Assembly: GCA_910583735.1 (NCBI GenBank)
Contig: CAJTXS010000001.1
Coordinates: 1-64,000, forward strand
Direction: 5' to 3'
DNA length: 64,000 nucleotides
Origin: an uncultured Christensenella sp.
GTDB taxonomy: Bacteria > Bacillota > Clostridia > Christensenellales > UBA3700
The stretch's first letter is position 1, and the number at the start of each line of letters is the position of its first letter. The position numbers were made by a program, and so were the translations under genes. This document shows, one piece after another, positions 45,517 through 54,020 of this stretch. The notes under the pieces were generated by a model. That model was given only the letters and a program-made list of their open reading frames with translations, made no database searches and was not told where the DNA came from.

Positions 45517-46341
45517 GTGAGCAACAAAGGAATTTTCGTATTAGACCATGAGATACATTTAAATAAGGACGACTATTTTTCTTTAACGGATATAGCTAAA
45601 TATAAGAATCTCGAAGCTCCGGCAGACGTAGTTAAAAACTGGCTAAGGCGTAAGGATACGATAGAGTTTATCGGTCTGTGGGAAAAGCTTAACAATCCTA
45701 ATTTTAACATGGTCGAATTCGACCAGTTTAGAAATGAAGCAGGGCATAATTATTTTACCATGTCGCCCAAGAAGTGGATAGACGGCGTAAATGCAATAGG
45801 CATTGTATCGAAGGCTGGAAAATATAACGCAGGTACGTATGCGCACAAAGATATAGCTCTGCAATTTGCATCCTGGATATCTCCGGAAATCAACCTATAT
45901 ATAATCAAAGAATTCCAGCGTCTTAAAGCTGAAGAACAAAAACTACTCGGTTGGACAGTAAAGCGCGAACTTACTAAAATTAATTATAGACTGCATACCG
46001 ATGCAATAAAGGACAATATCATAATTCCTCTTGAGATATCGAAAGAGAAGTCGTCTATTGTATATGCTAACGAAGCCGACGTTTTGAATGTAGCGCTGTT
46101 CGGAATGACTGCAAAGGAGTGGCGCGAAAAGAATACCGATAAAAAGGGGAATATCCGCGATAATGCAGATGTATCGCAGCTTGTATGTCTTTCTAATCTT
46201 GAGAGCTTAAACGCTTATCTTATAGAGCGCGGCGTCAGCCAGCATGAGCGCCTTATCGAGCTTAATGAAGTTGCAATTCGTCAGATGAAGGTTTTGCTTG
46301 ATCAAGCACAAAATATCAATGATAATTTCAATCACGGATAA
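45517..46341 (+). CDS. KilA-N domain protein
   Basis: This 274-residue protein begins at GTG and carries a KilA-N domain (about residues 15-145): DDYFSLTDIAKYK, WLRRKDTIEFIGLWE, NYFTMSPKKWIDGVNAIGI and KDIALQFASWISPEINLYIIKEFQRL. KilA-N proteins are DNA-binding proteins found in phages and mobile elements. The C-terminal part contains a second helical region ending in a coiled-coil-like stretch. The role here is unknown. Confidence 0.85.
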   Translation: MSNKGIFVLDHEIHLNKDDYFSLTDIAKYKNLEAPADVVKNWLRRKDTIEFIGLWEKLNNPNFNMVEFDQFRNEAGHNYFTMSPKKWIDGVNAIGIVSKAGKYNAGTYAHKDIALQFASWISPEINLYIIKEFQRLKAEEQKLLGWTVKRELTKINYRLHTDAIKDNIIIPLEISKEKSSIVYANEADVLNVALFGMTAKEWREKNTDKKGNIRDNADVSQLVCLSNLESLNAYLIERGVSQHERLIELNEVAIRQMKVLLDQAQNINDNFNHG

Positions 46342-46527
46342 AATATGCTGCTTATAACTACGTAGCAAGTATATATTTTAAAGATTTAAGATTGAATTTA
46401 TGCTTATTTTAAGTGTATTAATTGACTTAATAATATTTGTTTGGTTAATAAATATTTTAGGAGGCTATTGCAATTGCATTTTAATTATATTATACTTTTA
46501 ATATACACGAACTAACGGAGGATAACA

Positions 46528-46722
46528 ATGGAAACAGTGTACAGTTGTAGCAAATGCGGAATTTTATTATTTGAAAAGCCAACAAAAGAAAGAGGTCGTT
46601 GTCCTAATTGTTGGAATAAACTCTATCCTGACAATTATGATGTGCAAGTTGTTCATGACGGATATATAGATGGCTTTAACGGCAAGGTTTATCCAGCACC
46701 ATCTTGGGAAGAGGATTTGTAA
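46528..46722 (+). CDS. Small zinc-ribbon protein
   Basis: This 64-residue protein has two zinc knuckles, YSCSKCG (Cys 7 and 10) and GRCPNCWNKLYP (Cys 25 and 28), then an acidic tail ending in WEEDL. GGAGG precedes the ATG and a terminator hairpin follows the stop. The function is unknown. Confidence 0.65.
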   Translation: METVYSCSKCGILLFEKPTKERGRCPNCWNKLYPDNYDVQVVHDGYIDGFNGKVYPAPSWEEDL

Positions 46723-46729
46723 TAAATAA

Positions 46730-46747
46730 GGCAGGATTATTCCTGCC
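46730..46747. terminator. Terminator after the zinc-ribbon gene
   Basis: GGCAGGA and TCCTGCC form a 7-bp stem with a 4-base loop; T-rich sequence follows weakly (GTATTATT). Confidence 0.6.
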
Positions 46748-46790
46748 GTATTATTAATCAGCTGATTTTATAAAGAGTATATAAAAAATT

Positions 46791-47819
46791 TTATTTTTTA
46801 TTTAAAGCAATTGTTGAATATACATTTCGTCTTGTTCTTGTAATAGCTGTGTATAAATTCTTATTATTTAATGTTTTTCCAATTATCACGATATCGCTAT
46901 CTATTGTTAAACCTTTTGCACTCTTTATAGTATTTTTTGGACCTTTCCAGTTGGCAATAATTTTTTTACTATTTACGGTACTCGTTGCATAGAGCAAATA
47001 TCTTTTAGTATCATCTAAGTTTAAAACTTCATCCCATTTAATTATATTAAAAGAAGAAGGTTGATCATTTCCATATATTTCGATTTGTAGATTTTCTCTT
47101 ATCCATTTACAATTATTTTCTGGACATCTATAACTAATAGTTCGCGTATCGGTAGCAGATAAAGATTCAAACCAGCCTCTACATTGATATAGATTTTGAT
47201 TTTCATCTCCAAGTAATATTAAATCGATATGAGAATTAAAAATTAACTTACCAAATTCTTCCGTAAATCCTCTTAAATCCTGAGCTTCATCAATTATTAT
47301 ATATGAAAATCTTGAAGCAATTAAATCTATTATATAATCTGGATAATTTTTTATTAAATAGCTAGCCAAGTTGGATCTCAGAGAATGAGTTAATCTAAGT
47401 TCGTTTTTTGCAAATATATATTTAATAAGTGCAGAACTAGGAAAATAATCTCGAGAATGTAAATAATCGTTTGTTTTTGTCAAAGAAATGCCTGTATTTT
47501 TATTTCGATTGCATATATCTCCTTCACTACTTATCTTTATATTGGCGATGCCTTTTAAGTTTAAAGGTAATTCATCAACTTCGATGTATGAAATTTTTTT
47601 ATTTGAACCGATTAGCGGGATTATAGAAATCAATTTAGGAAACAAGTAGCTTTGAAAGAAGGAATCTATTGTCTTACTTAACACCCCTTTATTAAAAATG
47701 GTGCAAACAATATCTTTGTTAAAAGCTAAATATAACCCATTTTTATGGTTTTGCATATATTCATATGCATAGGTTGTTTTTCCAGAGCCAGCGACGCATT
47801 TAATTACTTTCAAACTCAT
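46791..47819 (-). CDS. UvrD-like helicase, GajB-like
   Basis: This 342-residue protein has Walker A AGSGKTT (about residues 10-16), Walker B IIIDEAQDL (about 174-182), GDENQNLYQCRGW (motif III) and the C-terminal YTAITRTRRNVY of UvrD/Rep helicases. It is shorter than GajB of Bacillus cereus and lacks the large 1B/2B insertions. Its start overlaps the end of the OLD-nuclease gene by 20 bases, the Gabija arrangement. Confidence 0.75.
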   Translation of the reverse strand: MSLKVIKCVAGSGKTTYAYEYMQNHKNGLYLAFNKDIVCTIFNKGVLSKTIDSFFQSYLFPKLISIIPLIGSNKKISYIEVDELPLNLKGIANIKISSEGDICNRNKNTGISLTKTNDYLHSRDYFPSSALIKYIFAKNELRLTHSLRSNLASYLIKNYPDYIIDLIASRFSYIIIDEAQDLRGFTEEFGKLIFNSHIDLILLGDENQNLYQCRGWFESLSATDTRTISYRCPENNCKWIRENLQIEIYGNDQPSSFNIIKWDEVLNLDDTKRYLLYATSTVNSKKIIANWKGPKNTIKSAKGLTIDSDIVIIGKTLNNKNLYTAITRTRRNVYSTIALNKK

Positions 47820-49257
47820 TAATTATATCCTTTATCACATGCCAGCTAGATAAATTTATTCCGTGCTCAATTATTCTTTCTGCAATTCCAATTTTGCAGT
47901 TCTTTTTTGCGATCATTATGTCGTTATGTCTTCGATGATTCATCAATAAATCATTATAATTTGTTATATAGCCATTATTATATAAATCTGTTTCCAAAGT
48001 GTTATCTATTTCTATTAGGCAAACGCTTTTATTATTACAATATTGTTTTAATTTTGTAAATCTTGGAGAACATTCTAAAGCGTCTGAACCTGCTTTATCA
48101 TTATCGCTAACAACAATAACTTTTTTATTTAAGAATGTCGCTAATTCGATATATGGCTCAAACATAACACCTGCGACATTTACAACACTCCAATTATAAT
48201 TAGCGGAACGCAAATAATGCTTAAGTAATAATTCTTCAGTATAGCCCTCTACTAAAATTATGTTATCCGCAAGCAGAATCTCGTTCCTTCCTGGATGCAT
48301 AAATATATTTAGTTTATTAAAATTACTTTGAGTCAGCAGTAGCTTTCTGTAATTTATATCAATTATCTCATCGAGTAGTAATTCATTAATGACAACAGCA
48401 GAATGGCTTGTCGCGATTATCTGAGTGTTTTTCATTGTTTGTAGTTCGCGAATAAGTGTACGTATTAGGGCAGGATGTAAATGATTTTCAATCTCGTCAA
48501 TAAGTATGATATTATAATTATCATTAAGTGTATTAAGAATTATGTTCGCAATACTTTTATATCCCGCTCCAATTTTGAAGTTGTGTTCTTTTGCTCCTTT
48601 TTCTACTATAAAAACTTTTTCGTCAGATATTTTTGCTTCACTAAAATCAATATCTAAATTTTGGTTGAATTTTTCACAGAAAGATTGAAATATCTTAAGT
48701 TTATCTTGCATGGCCTGTTTCATATTTTTCTTTGAATCTTGCTTTAATGTTGAGTATTTTTCTTCAGAATCTATAAATTTAGAAATACCAGTAACCAATC
48801 CGTTAGTATAAATATCATCAATTCTTATTAGAGGTAATAAAAACAAATTGGGTATATTTGGGTCTTCTCTCAATACATCAAAATCAATTTTGGAGCCATT
48901 AAGCAATAAAATACTTTTTACATATTTGTGACTTTGTGTTTTTCTAACTGTTACAATAAAGCCATTTCGTTTTACTTTATTACCTAGTTCATCGATGTCA
49001 TAAAAATCTAATGAGGTTATTGAAGACTTGTCTAACTCTACTTTTATAACTATATTTTTTGAGTCGTCACTATTGCAAAAGTCGCTTTTTGTAATTTTAT
49101 AATAGTCATTAGTAATAACAGAAAAAGCAAGTTTGATTCCATCCAAAAGATTGGTTTTTCCAGAATTATTTTTACCAATAATTACATTTAATACATTATC
49201 AAAAACGTATTTGCCTTGAAGGTTTCTATAGTTGATGAACTCTATACTCTTTATCAT
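47800..49257 (-). CDS. OLD-family ATPase-TOPRIM nuclease, GajA-like
   Basis: This 485-residue protein has an ABC-type ATPase (Walker A GKNNSGKT at residues 28-35, Walker B ILIDEIENHLHP at 251-262) and a C-terminal TOPRIM domain with E337 in VEGYTE and D385/D387 in VVSDNDKAG. This is the OLD/GajA architecture, and with the overlapping helicase gene it forms a Gabija-like anti-phage pair. I start it at ATG 49257 because AAAGGAGA lies upstream and the sequence MIKSIEFINYRNL is the usual start of the family; the longer frame adds an unlikely hydrophobic leader. Confidence 0.78.
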   Translation of the reverse strand: MIKSIEFINYRNLQGKYVFDNVLNVIIGKNNSGKTNLLDGIKLAFSVITNDYYKITKSDFCNSDDSKNIVIKVELDKSSITSLDFYDIDELGNKVKRNGFIVTVRKTQSHKYVKSILLLNGSKIDFDVLREDPNIPNLFLLPLIRIDDIYTNGLVTGISKFIDSEEKYSTLKQDSKKNMKQAMQDKLKIFQSFCEKFNQNLDIDFSEAKISDEKVFIVEKGAKEHNFKIGAGYKSIANIILNTLNDNYNIILIDEIENHLHPALIRTLIRELQTMKNTQIIATSHSAVVINELLLDEIIDINYRKLLLTQSNFNKLNIFMHPGRNEILLADNIILVEGYTEELLLKHYLRSANYNWSVVNVAGVMFEPYIELATFLNKKVIVVSDNDKAGSDALECSPRFTKLKQYCNNKSVCLIEIDNTLETDLYNNGYITNYNDLLMNHRRHNDIMIAKKNCKIGIAERIIEHGINLSSWHVIKDIINEFESN

Positions 49258-49438
49258 AATGTTAAATGCATCTCCTTTTAAGATACATAAATTATTATAA
49301 AACAAATAGAGTAAAATCTCAAATACTTTTTTATTGGAGAATATACAAACAATAAAAATAATAGGCAAAATAAAGGTTTTATATACAATGTAAAAATACT
49401 TATTAAGATTATAAGCAAATTTACAATTTTTACTATTT

Positions 49439-49612
49439 TCTTTTGCCTTTTTGATTTCTTATTTCGTTTTATAGCAGTGTTGGAGAACTTTTTATTTTGT
49501 GTAGCATTAATCTTTACGTCAAATTGAAATGTTTGTTGAGAAAGAGTTGGCGCTTGAGTAGATTAGACTTCTCCGCGCAACATATTGTTTCTTGGGTGCG
49601 AACCGAGTTTTC
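49439..49612 (-). pseudogene. Remnant of a vapD-like C-terminus
   Basis: The minus strand translates to PRNNMLRGEV, a stop, then a frame with QFDVKINATQNKKFSNTAIK and KSKRQKK, clearly related to the C-terminal extension of the VapD proteins in the array (QRDNMLRGEAAATLT and AAKRSKKSKGKSK). It has no intact N-terminus and contains a stop. It is the oldest, most decayed copy, at the left border of the array. Confidence 0.75.
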
Positions 49613-50030
49613 TCTATAGTCTACGGAAATAATTGCATCAAGGTTGAAGTGCTTCATGCATTTCTGCACGATTTTATTAGTATAGCGCAGCGCGGAGTGG
49701 TATTTTCCAAAATGGAAATAACCACTGCTTCGTCAAGCTCTCTGCACAAAGCTTGTTATAGAGAATTACAGGGTAGTATATTCCGATTGAATTTGATAGT
49801 TTTAATAATGTTACTTAAATAAAAACAAAGAGAACACAACAATGATTGTCGTGCCCTCTAAGTTGAAAGTATTTATGACTGTCCTTATTATAGCAGGAAT
49901 AGGTAATCGCGTCAACTGATTTTTGTAAAATATTTAACATTTTTTTACAAATTGTTTTCAATATGACAGATGTTGTCACTTAATTGAAATATAAAGCACA
50001 ATTAGGTAGTCAGTTAATTTTCAAGAATAT
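49613..50030. other. Gene-free region left of the VapD array
   Basis: An open frame on the + strand (49592-49822) starts inside the vapD remnant and is not credible. The region holds the leftward terminator at 49816-49859 and otherwise AT-rich sequence. Confidence 0.5.
49816..49859 (-). terminator. Leftward terminator of the VapD array
   Basis: A stem of about 12 pairs with wobbles (AGAGGGCACGACAAT against ATTGTTGTGTTCTCT) is followed on the minus strand by TTTGTTTTTATTT. Confidence 0.6.
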
Positions 50031-50050
50031 GTCTTTACAATCTTTACAAC
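50031..50050 (+). repeat. 9-bp repeat site, copy 1 (two units)
   Basis: GTCTTTACA followed by ATCTTTACA; a shortened copy of the triple repeat that separates the array units. Confidence 0.7.
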
Positions 50051-50225
50051 ATGATAACGCAAAAAGAGGCTTTTCTGAATTAAGAGCTATCCTGATTGCA
50101 ATTAATAGAGTAGTTGAGATATCGTTAGACGCCGAAATGCAGCAACAGCGCTAAATAAATAGCCTCTATATTAAAAGACAAGCGAAAGCCTTGTCATTGG
50201 AATAGCGCTTGATTAAGCTGTTGTT

Positions 50226-50531
50226 TTAATTGTTAGCGCCTCGGAATAGATGAGTTTTGTCAACTGTCTCTCCAACACTCATTATTTCGAATTTATCCAA
50301 GCACGCGCTTAGCCAATAAAGATCTGTAAATAATTTTATTATCAGGACAATACCCTCGAACATAGACATCTTTTCCTTGGTCACATATCCGAAGTCTTTT
50401 CTGTACTCGGCGCCGTATTTCTTAAATGTAGCTTTGAGCAGCTTATTTGCGTCAGAGCTATTGTCAAAGAAAGTCTTTAATTTTTGTGTATTTAGTCTTA
50501 AATAATAACCTACATAATATTCGTTTTCCAT
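50226..50531 (-). CDS. VapD-like protein, short form
   Basis: This 101-residue protein aligns with the N-terminal VapD domain of the array proteins (YYLRLNTQKLKTFF, KYGAEYRKDFGYVTKEK, WLSACLDKFEIMSVGETVD) but lacks their 75-residue C-terminal extension, so it has about the size of classical VapD. VapD proteins have a Cas2-like ferredoxin fold and act as ribonucleases. Substitutions such as RKDFGYV for RQGSGYV suggest divergence. It follows its partner gene by 10 bases. Confidence 0.65.
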   Translation of the reverse strand: MENEYYVGYYLRLNTQKLKTFFDNSSDANKLLKATFKKYGAEYRKDFGYVTKEKMSMFEGIVLIIKLFTDLYWLSACLDKFEIMSVGETVDKTHLFRGANN

Positions 50532-50541
50532 ATTACACCGC

Positions 50542-50871
50542 TTAACTGAAATGTTTATATTTTTTTATTATTGCCAGCCCGTCGATTTCTTCGAGCGGCG
50601 CGCTATCGTCGCCTTTATTTTCAAAGACGGTCAGCTTGTTGGCATAATCTTCGAACCATGGTAATTCGTAAAGCCCCGAACTGATAATGAACATGTCGCC
50701 GATAAAAGTATCCTTACCGGGTAAGCTTTCGTACATAACTGTCCTATTGTCTATGACATTTTTTGTGCAATCCGCTCGAGCAAATATCTCATCGATTTCT
50801 GTCCACATCTCCTCGATGTTGCCGCCGTCGTCTTGAATAAGTTCGTCGTTAAGTTCGATAAGCATTTTCAT
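50542..50871 (-). CDS. VapD partner protein, unit 7
   Basis: One of seven paralogous small acidic proteins in the array (109 residues; MKMLIELNDELIQDDGG, CTKNVIDNRTVMYE). It has no recognised family. It lies directly upstream of a vapD gene, as an antitoxin would. GAGGG precedes the ATG and a consensus promoter lies at 50905-50933. Confidence 0.6.
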   Translation of the reverse strand: MKMLIELNDELIQDDGGNIEEMWTEIDEIFARADCTKNVIDNRTVMYESLPGKDTFIGDMFIISSGLYELPWFEDYANKLTVFENKGDDSAPLEEIDGLAIIKKYKHFS

Positions 50872-50904
50872 GATCGTTCCCTCTGTAGTTTATATTCTAA
50901 AATC

Positions 50905-50933
50905 ATTATAACAAATCAGAAATGCAAAATCAA
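50905..50933 (-). promoter_or_regulatory. Promoter of array unit 7
   Basis: Minus strand TTGATT, 17 bases, TATAAT. Confidence 0.75.
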
Positions 50934-50988
50934 TAGACAAAATACGCAAAAAATACACAAAATAAATGATGCATTGAATGGTGAAAAC

Positions 50989-51015
50989 GTCTTTACTGTC
51001 TTTACAGTCTTTACG
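50989..51015 (+). repeat. 9-bp triple repeat site, copy 2
   Basis: Three tandem 9-mers GTCTTTACT, GTCTTTACA, GTCTTTACG. Confidence 0.85.
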
Positions 51016-51046
51016 CTTTACCATTGCCTTTTGAGTTCTTGATTCG
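51011..51046 (-). pseudogene. Remnant of a vapD 3' end
   Basis: The minus strand reads RIKNSKGNGKA and a stop, matching the last codons of intact vapD genes (RSKKSKGKSKA). The rest of the gene is missing, so the partner at 51090 has lost its toxin gene. Confidence 0.65.
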
Positions 51047-51089
51047 TTACGTATATGCTTTACAAGTTTCTCTTATCACAAAAAGCCTT

Positions 51090-51422
51090 TTATTTAATCT
51101 TTTTGTATTTTTTAGCTATAGATAATGCATCAGTTTCCGAAAGCGGTAAACTCGCGTCGTCAATATTTTCGAAAACGGTCCATTTAGTTGCATAAATCAA
51201 GAAATTTGGGATCCTTGTAATATCTGAATAAACAGTATACAAATCTCCTATATTAGAATGCTTATTTGGATTGCTTTCGTACATGACGGTATTATTATCT
51301 ATGATATTTTTAGTGCATTCTATATTATCAAATACAGAGTCAATCTCCGCCCACATCATTTCGATGCTATAGCCGTCGTTTTCGATAAGTTCGTTATTTA
51401 GTTCGATAAGCATTTTAATCAT
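51090..51422 (-). CDS. VapD partner protein, unit 6 (orphan)
   Basis: This 110-residue paralogue (MIKMLIELNNELIENDGYSI, CTKNIIDNNTVMYESNPNK) is followed only by a vapD 3' remnant. Its own upstream region has a weaker -10 (GATAAT), and it lies 57 bases after the unit 5 gene, so both may share one transcript. An orphan antitoxin could still protect against a related toxin. Confidence 0.6.
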   Translation of the reverse strand: MIKMLIELNNELIENDGYSIEMMWAEIDSVFDNIECTKNIIDNNTVMYESNPNKHSNIGDLYTVYSDITRIPNFLIYATKWTVFENIDDASLPLSETDALSIAKKYKKIK

Positions 51423-51479
51423 AATAGTTACCTCGTAGTTTTGTTCGATAGAAGATTATCGCAAATAAAATTTGACGAG

Positions 51480-51863
51480 TTAATATTTGTTTTCGATATT
51501 AGCGTTGTTCCACAATAAGTTACCGCTTATTTTTGAAGGATCTTTGAATTTTTTTACGAATGCTAACCCATCGACTTCTGCGATAGAATTGGAATTGTTA
51601 TCATTATTTTCGTATATTGTCCATTTAAAGGCATATCTGAAAAACCAGGATTTATTTAGAATTTTGGAATTAATAATTATCATGTCGCGCTGCAGCTTAA
51701 TTTTATCGGAGTCGCTCTCATACACGACGGCAGTATTGTTTATAATGTTTTTAGTGCAATTCGATTCAGCGAATATTGCATCAAGTTCTGCCCAAATCAT
51801 TTCAATGCTGTAGCCGTCGTTTTCGATAAGTTCGTTGTTTAGTTCGATATGCATTTTTAACAT
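51480..51863 (-). CDS. VapD partner protein, unit 5 (orphan)
   Basis: This 127-residue paralogue (MLKMHIELNNELIENDGYSI, WAELDAIFAESNCTKNIINN) has a longer C-terminal tail (DPSKISGNLLWNNANIENKY) than the others and no vapD gene after it. It keeps the array promoter and GGT-type ribosome site. Confidence 0.6.
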   Translation of the reverse strand: MLKMHIELNNELIENDGYSIEMIWAELDAIFAESNCTKNIINNTAVVYESDSDKIKLQRDMIIINSKILNKSWFFRYAFKWTIYENNDNNSNSIAEVDGLAFVKKFKDPSKISGNLLWNNANIENKY

Positions 51864-51895
51864 AATGGTTACCTGATAATTTTGTTTGATAGAAT

Positions 51896-51924
51896 ATTAT
51901 AGCAAAAATAATATGACAAATCAA
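51896..51924 (-). promoter_or_regulatory. Promoter of array unit 5
   Basis: Minus strand TTGATT, 17 bases, TATAAT. Confidence 0.75.
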
Positions 51925-51983
51925 TACACAAAAACGGAATATTATTCACAAAATAATAAAATTTAGATATTAACTTAGGAAGC

Positions 51984-52010
51984 GTCTTTACTGTCTTTAC
52001 AATCTTTACG
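51984..52010 (+). repeat. 9-bp triple repeat site, copy 3
   Basis: GTCTTTACT, GTCTTTACA, ATCTTTACG; the stop codon of the vapD gene at 52006 lies in the last unit. Confidence 0.85.
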
Positions 52011-52536
52011 ATTTGTCTTTGCCTTTTGATTTCTTGCTTCGCTTTGCAGCAGTATCTGATGCCTTATTATTTTTTGCAGTATTGACATTACTAACAGTTT
52101 TTGTAGGGCGGTCAAGAATGTCGTTGAGGGTTTTAGTAGCAGCGAATTCGCCGCGCAGCATGTTGTCTCTTTGATACGAGGCGAGTTTATATCTAATACT
52201 TTGTGGTAGCTTATCAGAAAAAGTTTCATTAACCTCAAAATCGTGGATAACATCGGTCATATCATAAGTATCTCCGATATCTGTTACATCAAATTTCTTA
52301 ACGCAATCGGGAAGCCAATTAAGATCTATCATAATATTTATTACACAAACATATACATCCAAATTCGTGACAGGATGGTCAGATACGTATCCGGAACCTT
52401 GTCTATGCTCAAAGCCTTGCTTGTGAAATGCTTTACGAACGTCGTTATAAGCTTGAGTATAATTTTCGAATTTTTCCTTAAGTTTATTTGTATCTAAATC
52501 AAAATTTATAGCCTTAAATGATTGAATATTGATCAT
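52006..52536 (-). CDS. VapD-like toxin with C-terminal extension, unit 4
   Basis: The first 100 residues of this 176-residue protein match VapD: AINFDLDTNKLKEKF (first strand with Asp), FEHRQGSGYVS (the FxxxQGSxY hallmark) and WLPDCVKKFDVTDIGDTYD. VapD is a Cas2-like endoribonuclease toxin in Haemophilus and Helicobacter. A basic extension (about residues 110-176) with YQRDNMLRGEFAATKTLNDILDRP and a Lys-rich tail is shared by four copies here. The start overlaps the partner stop by four bases. Confidence 0.75.
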   Translation of the reverse strand: MINIQSFKAINFDLDTNKLKEKFENYTQAYNDVRKAFHKQGFEHRQGSGYVSDHPVTNLDVYVCVINIMIDLNWLPDCVKKFDVTDIGDTYDMTDVIHDFEVNETFSDKLPQSIRYKLASYQRDNMLRGEFAATKTLNDILDRPTKTVSNVNTAKNNKASDTAAKRSKKSKGKDKS

Positions 52537-52865
52537 TTTCTTAACTTCACCCTTTTAATAGCTGCGTCGAGTAAGTCATCTTCATGATAAGGCATGTTCT
52601 CGCGTCCGTCATTGTCAAAGAAAGTCCATTTTACTGCATATTTTCTAAACCATTCACATGTAGAGAGTGTAGCAAATGGCTTAAAAAAATCAATGAAATG
52701 AGACTTCTTGTTAGGATCTCCCGAGTAAATAGCCCCATTGGCTAGGACTTCTTTTGTGCAGTTCGAAGTAGCAAATATTTTATCGATTTCCGTCCATATC
52801 ATTTCAATGCTGTAGCCGTCGTTTTCGATAAGTTCGTTGTTTAGTTCGATAAGCATTTTCATCAT
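52533..52865 (-). CDS. VapD partner protein, unit 4
   Basis: This 110-residue acidic paralogue has the array start MMKMLIELNNELIENDGYSI, WTEIDKIFATSNCTKEVLAN and WFRKYAVKWTFFDND. It overlaps the vapD gene by an ATGA junction, the tight coupling usual for antitoxin-toxin pairs. GAGGT precedes the ATG. Confidence 0.6.
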   Translation of the reverse strand: MMKMLIELNNELIENDGYSIEMIWTEIDKIFATSNCTKEVLANGAIYSGDPNKKSHFIDFFKPFATLSTCEWFRKYAVKWTFFDNDGRENMPYHEDDLLDAAIKRVKLRK

Positions 52866-52897
52866 GATAGTTACCTCATAATTTCGTTTGATAGCAT

Positions 52898-52926
52898 ATT
52901 ATAGCAAATATAATATGACAAATCAA
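52898..52926 (-). promoter_or_regulatory. Promoter of array unit 4
   Basis: Minus strand TTGATT, 17 bases, TATAAT. Confidence 0.75.
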
Positions 52927-52985
52927 TACACAAATTCGGAATTATATTCACAAAATAATAAAATTTAGATATTAACTTAAGAAGT

Positions 52986-53012
52986 GTCTTTACTGTCTTT
53001 ACAATCTTTACG
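52986..53012 (+). repeat. 9-bp triple repeat site, copy 4
   Basis: GTCTTTACT, GTCTTTACA, ATCTTTACG. Confidence 0.85.
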
Positions 53013-53541
53013 CTTTACTTTTGCCTTTTGATTTCTTGCTTCGCTTTGCAGCTATGTCGGATGATTTTTTATGTTGTGCGGTATTGACCTTTACAGTCGA
53101 ATTGAAAGGACGGTCGAGTATTTCATTGAGCGTGAGTGTAGCAGCTGCTTCGCCGCGCAGCATGTTATCTCTTTGATACGAGGCGAGTTTATCGGTAATT
53201 GCTTTGGGAAGCTTATCTTGCGCAATAGCTTTATTAGACATGGAATTTTTTCTTATAACATCGGTCATATCATAAGTTTCTCCGATATTCGTTACATCGA
53301 ACTTTTTAATGCTATCGGATAGCCAGTTGAGTTCCTTCGTGATGTTAGTAACATGTAAAAGTATCTCGCCGCTAGTAATAGGTTTTGCTGAGACATAACC
53401 GGAGCCCTGTCTGTGCTCGAAACCTCTCTTATTAAGTGCCTCGCCTAAGGCTTTGTAAGCCGGGGTATAATTCTCAAAATGTTCTTTGAGTTTTTTTGTG
53501 TCTAAATCGAAATTTATAGCTTTGTGTACCGGTCTTTTCAT
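53008..53541 (-). CDS. VapD-like toxin with C-terminal extension, unit 3
   Basis: This 177-residue protein has AINFDLDTKKLKEHF, FEHRQGSGYVS and WLSDSIKKFDVTNIGETYD in the VapD part and the shared extension (YQRDNMLRGEAAATLTLNEI, KSSDIAAKRSKKSKGKSKA). It follows its partner by five bases. Confidence 0.75.
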   Translation of the reverse strand: MKRPVHKAINFDLDTKKLKEHFENYTPAYKALGEALNKRGFEHRQGSGYVSAKPITSGEILLHVTNITKELNWLSDSIKKFDVTNIGETYDMTDVIRKNSMSNKAIAQDKLPKAITDKLASYQRDNMLRGEAAATLTLNEILDRPFNSTVKVNTAQHKKSSDIAAKRSKKSKGKSKA

Positions 53542-53546
53542 GATTA

Positions 53547-53873
53547 TTATATTTCCACATTTTTAAGGGCGAGCTCAAGCAAATCTTCTTCTTGATAAGG
53601 CAAATCCTCGTCATCGTCGTTATCATACAAAGTCCACGTTAAGGCATATTTCCTAAACCATTCACTGGTGGAAAGAGTGGAGAAAGGTATAAAAAAGTCT
53701 GCCAAGTGAGATTTCTTGTGAGTATCTCCCGAATAAATAGCCCCATTGTTTAGGACTTCTTTTGTACAGTTCGAAGTAGAAAATATTTCATCGATTTCCG
53801 CCCACATCATTTCGATGCTATAGCCGTCGTTTTCGATAAGTTCGTTGTTTAGTTCGATAAGCATTTTCATCAT
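53547..53873 (-). CDS. VapD partner protein, unit 3
   Basis: This 108-residue paralogue is close to unit 4 (FSTSNCTKEVLNNGAIYSGD, WFRKYALTWTLYDNDDDED). It is strongly acidic at the C-terminus. It has its own promoter and ribosome site. Confidence 0.6.
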   Translation of the reverse strand: MMKMLIELNNELIENDGYSIEMMWAEIDEIFSTSNCTKEVLNNGAIYSGDTHKKSHLADFFIPFSTLSTSEWFRKYALTWTLYDNDDDEDLPYQEEDLLELALKNVEI

Positions 53874-53905
53874 GATAGTTACCTCATAATTTCGTTTGAT
53901 AAGAA

Positions 53906-53934
53906 ATTATAGCAAATATAATATGACAAATCAA
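53906..53934 (-). promoter_or_regulatory. Promoter and operator of array unit 3
   Basis: Minus strand TTGATT, 17 bases, TATAAT. A perfect inverted repeat ATAATTTC-9-GAAATTAT overlaps the -10 element and start region, a likely autoregulatory operator. Confidence 0.75.
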
Positions 53935-53993
53935 TACACAAATTCGGAATTATATTAACAAAATAATAAAATTTTTGAATAGGCTTAAAAAAT

Positions 53994-54020
53994 GTCTTTA
54001 CTGTCTTTACAATCTTTACG
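53994..54020 (+). repeat. 9-bp triple repeat site, copy 5
   Basis: GTCTTTACT, GTCTTTACA, ATCTTTACG. Confidence 0.85.

Noticed and set aside
49592..49822. Plus-strand frame of 76 codons left of the VapD array.
   Set aside because: It overlaps a vapD remnant on the other strand, lacks a ribosome site and has no recognisable features.
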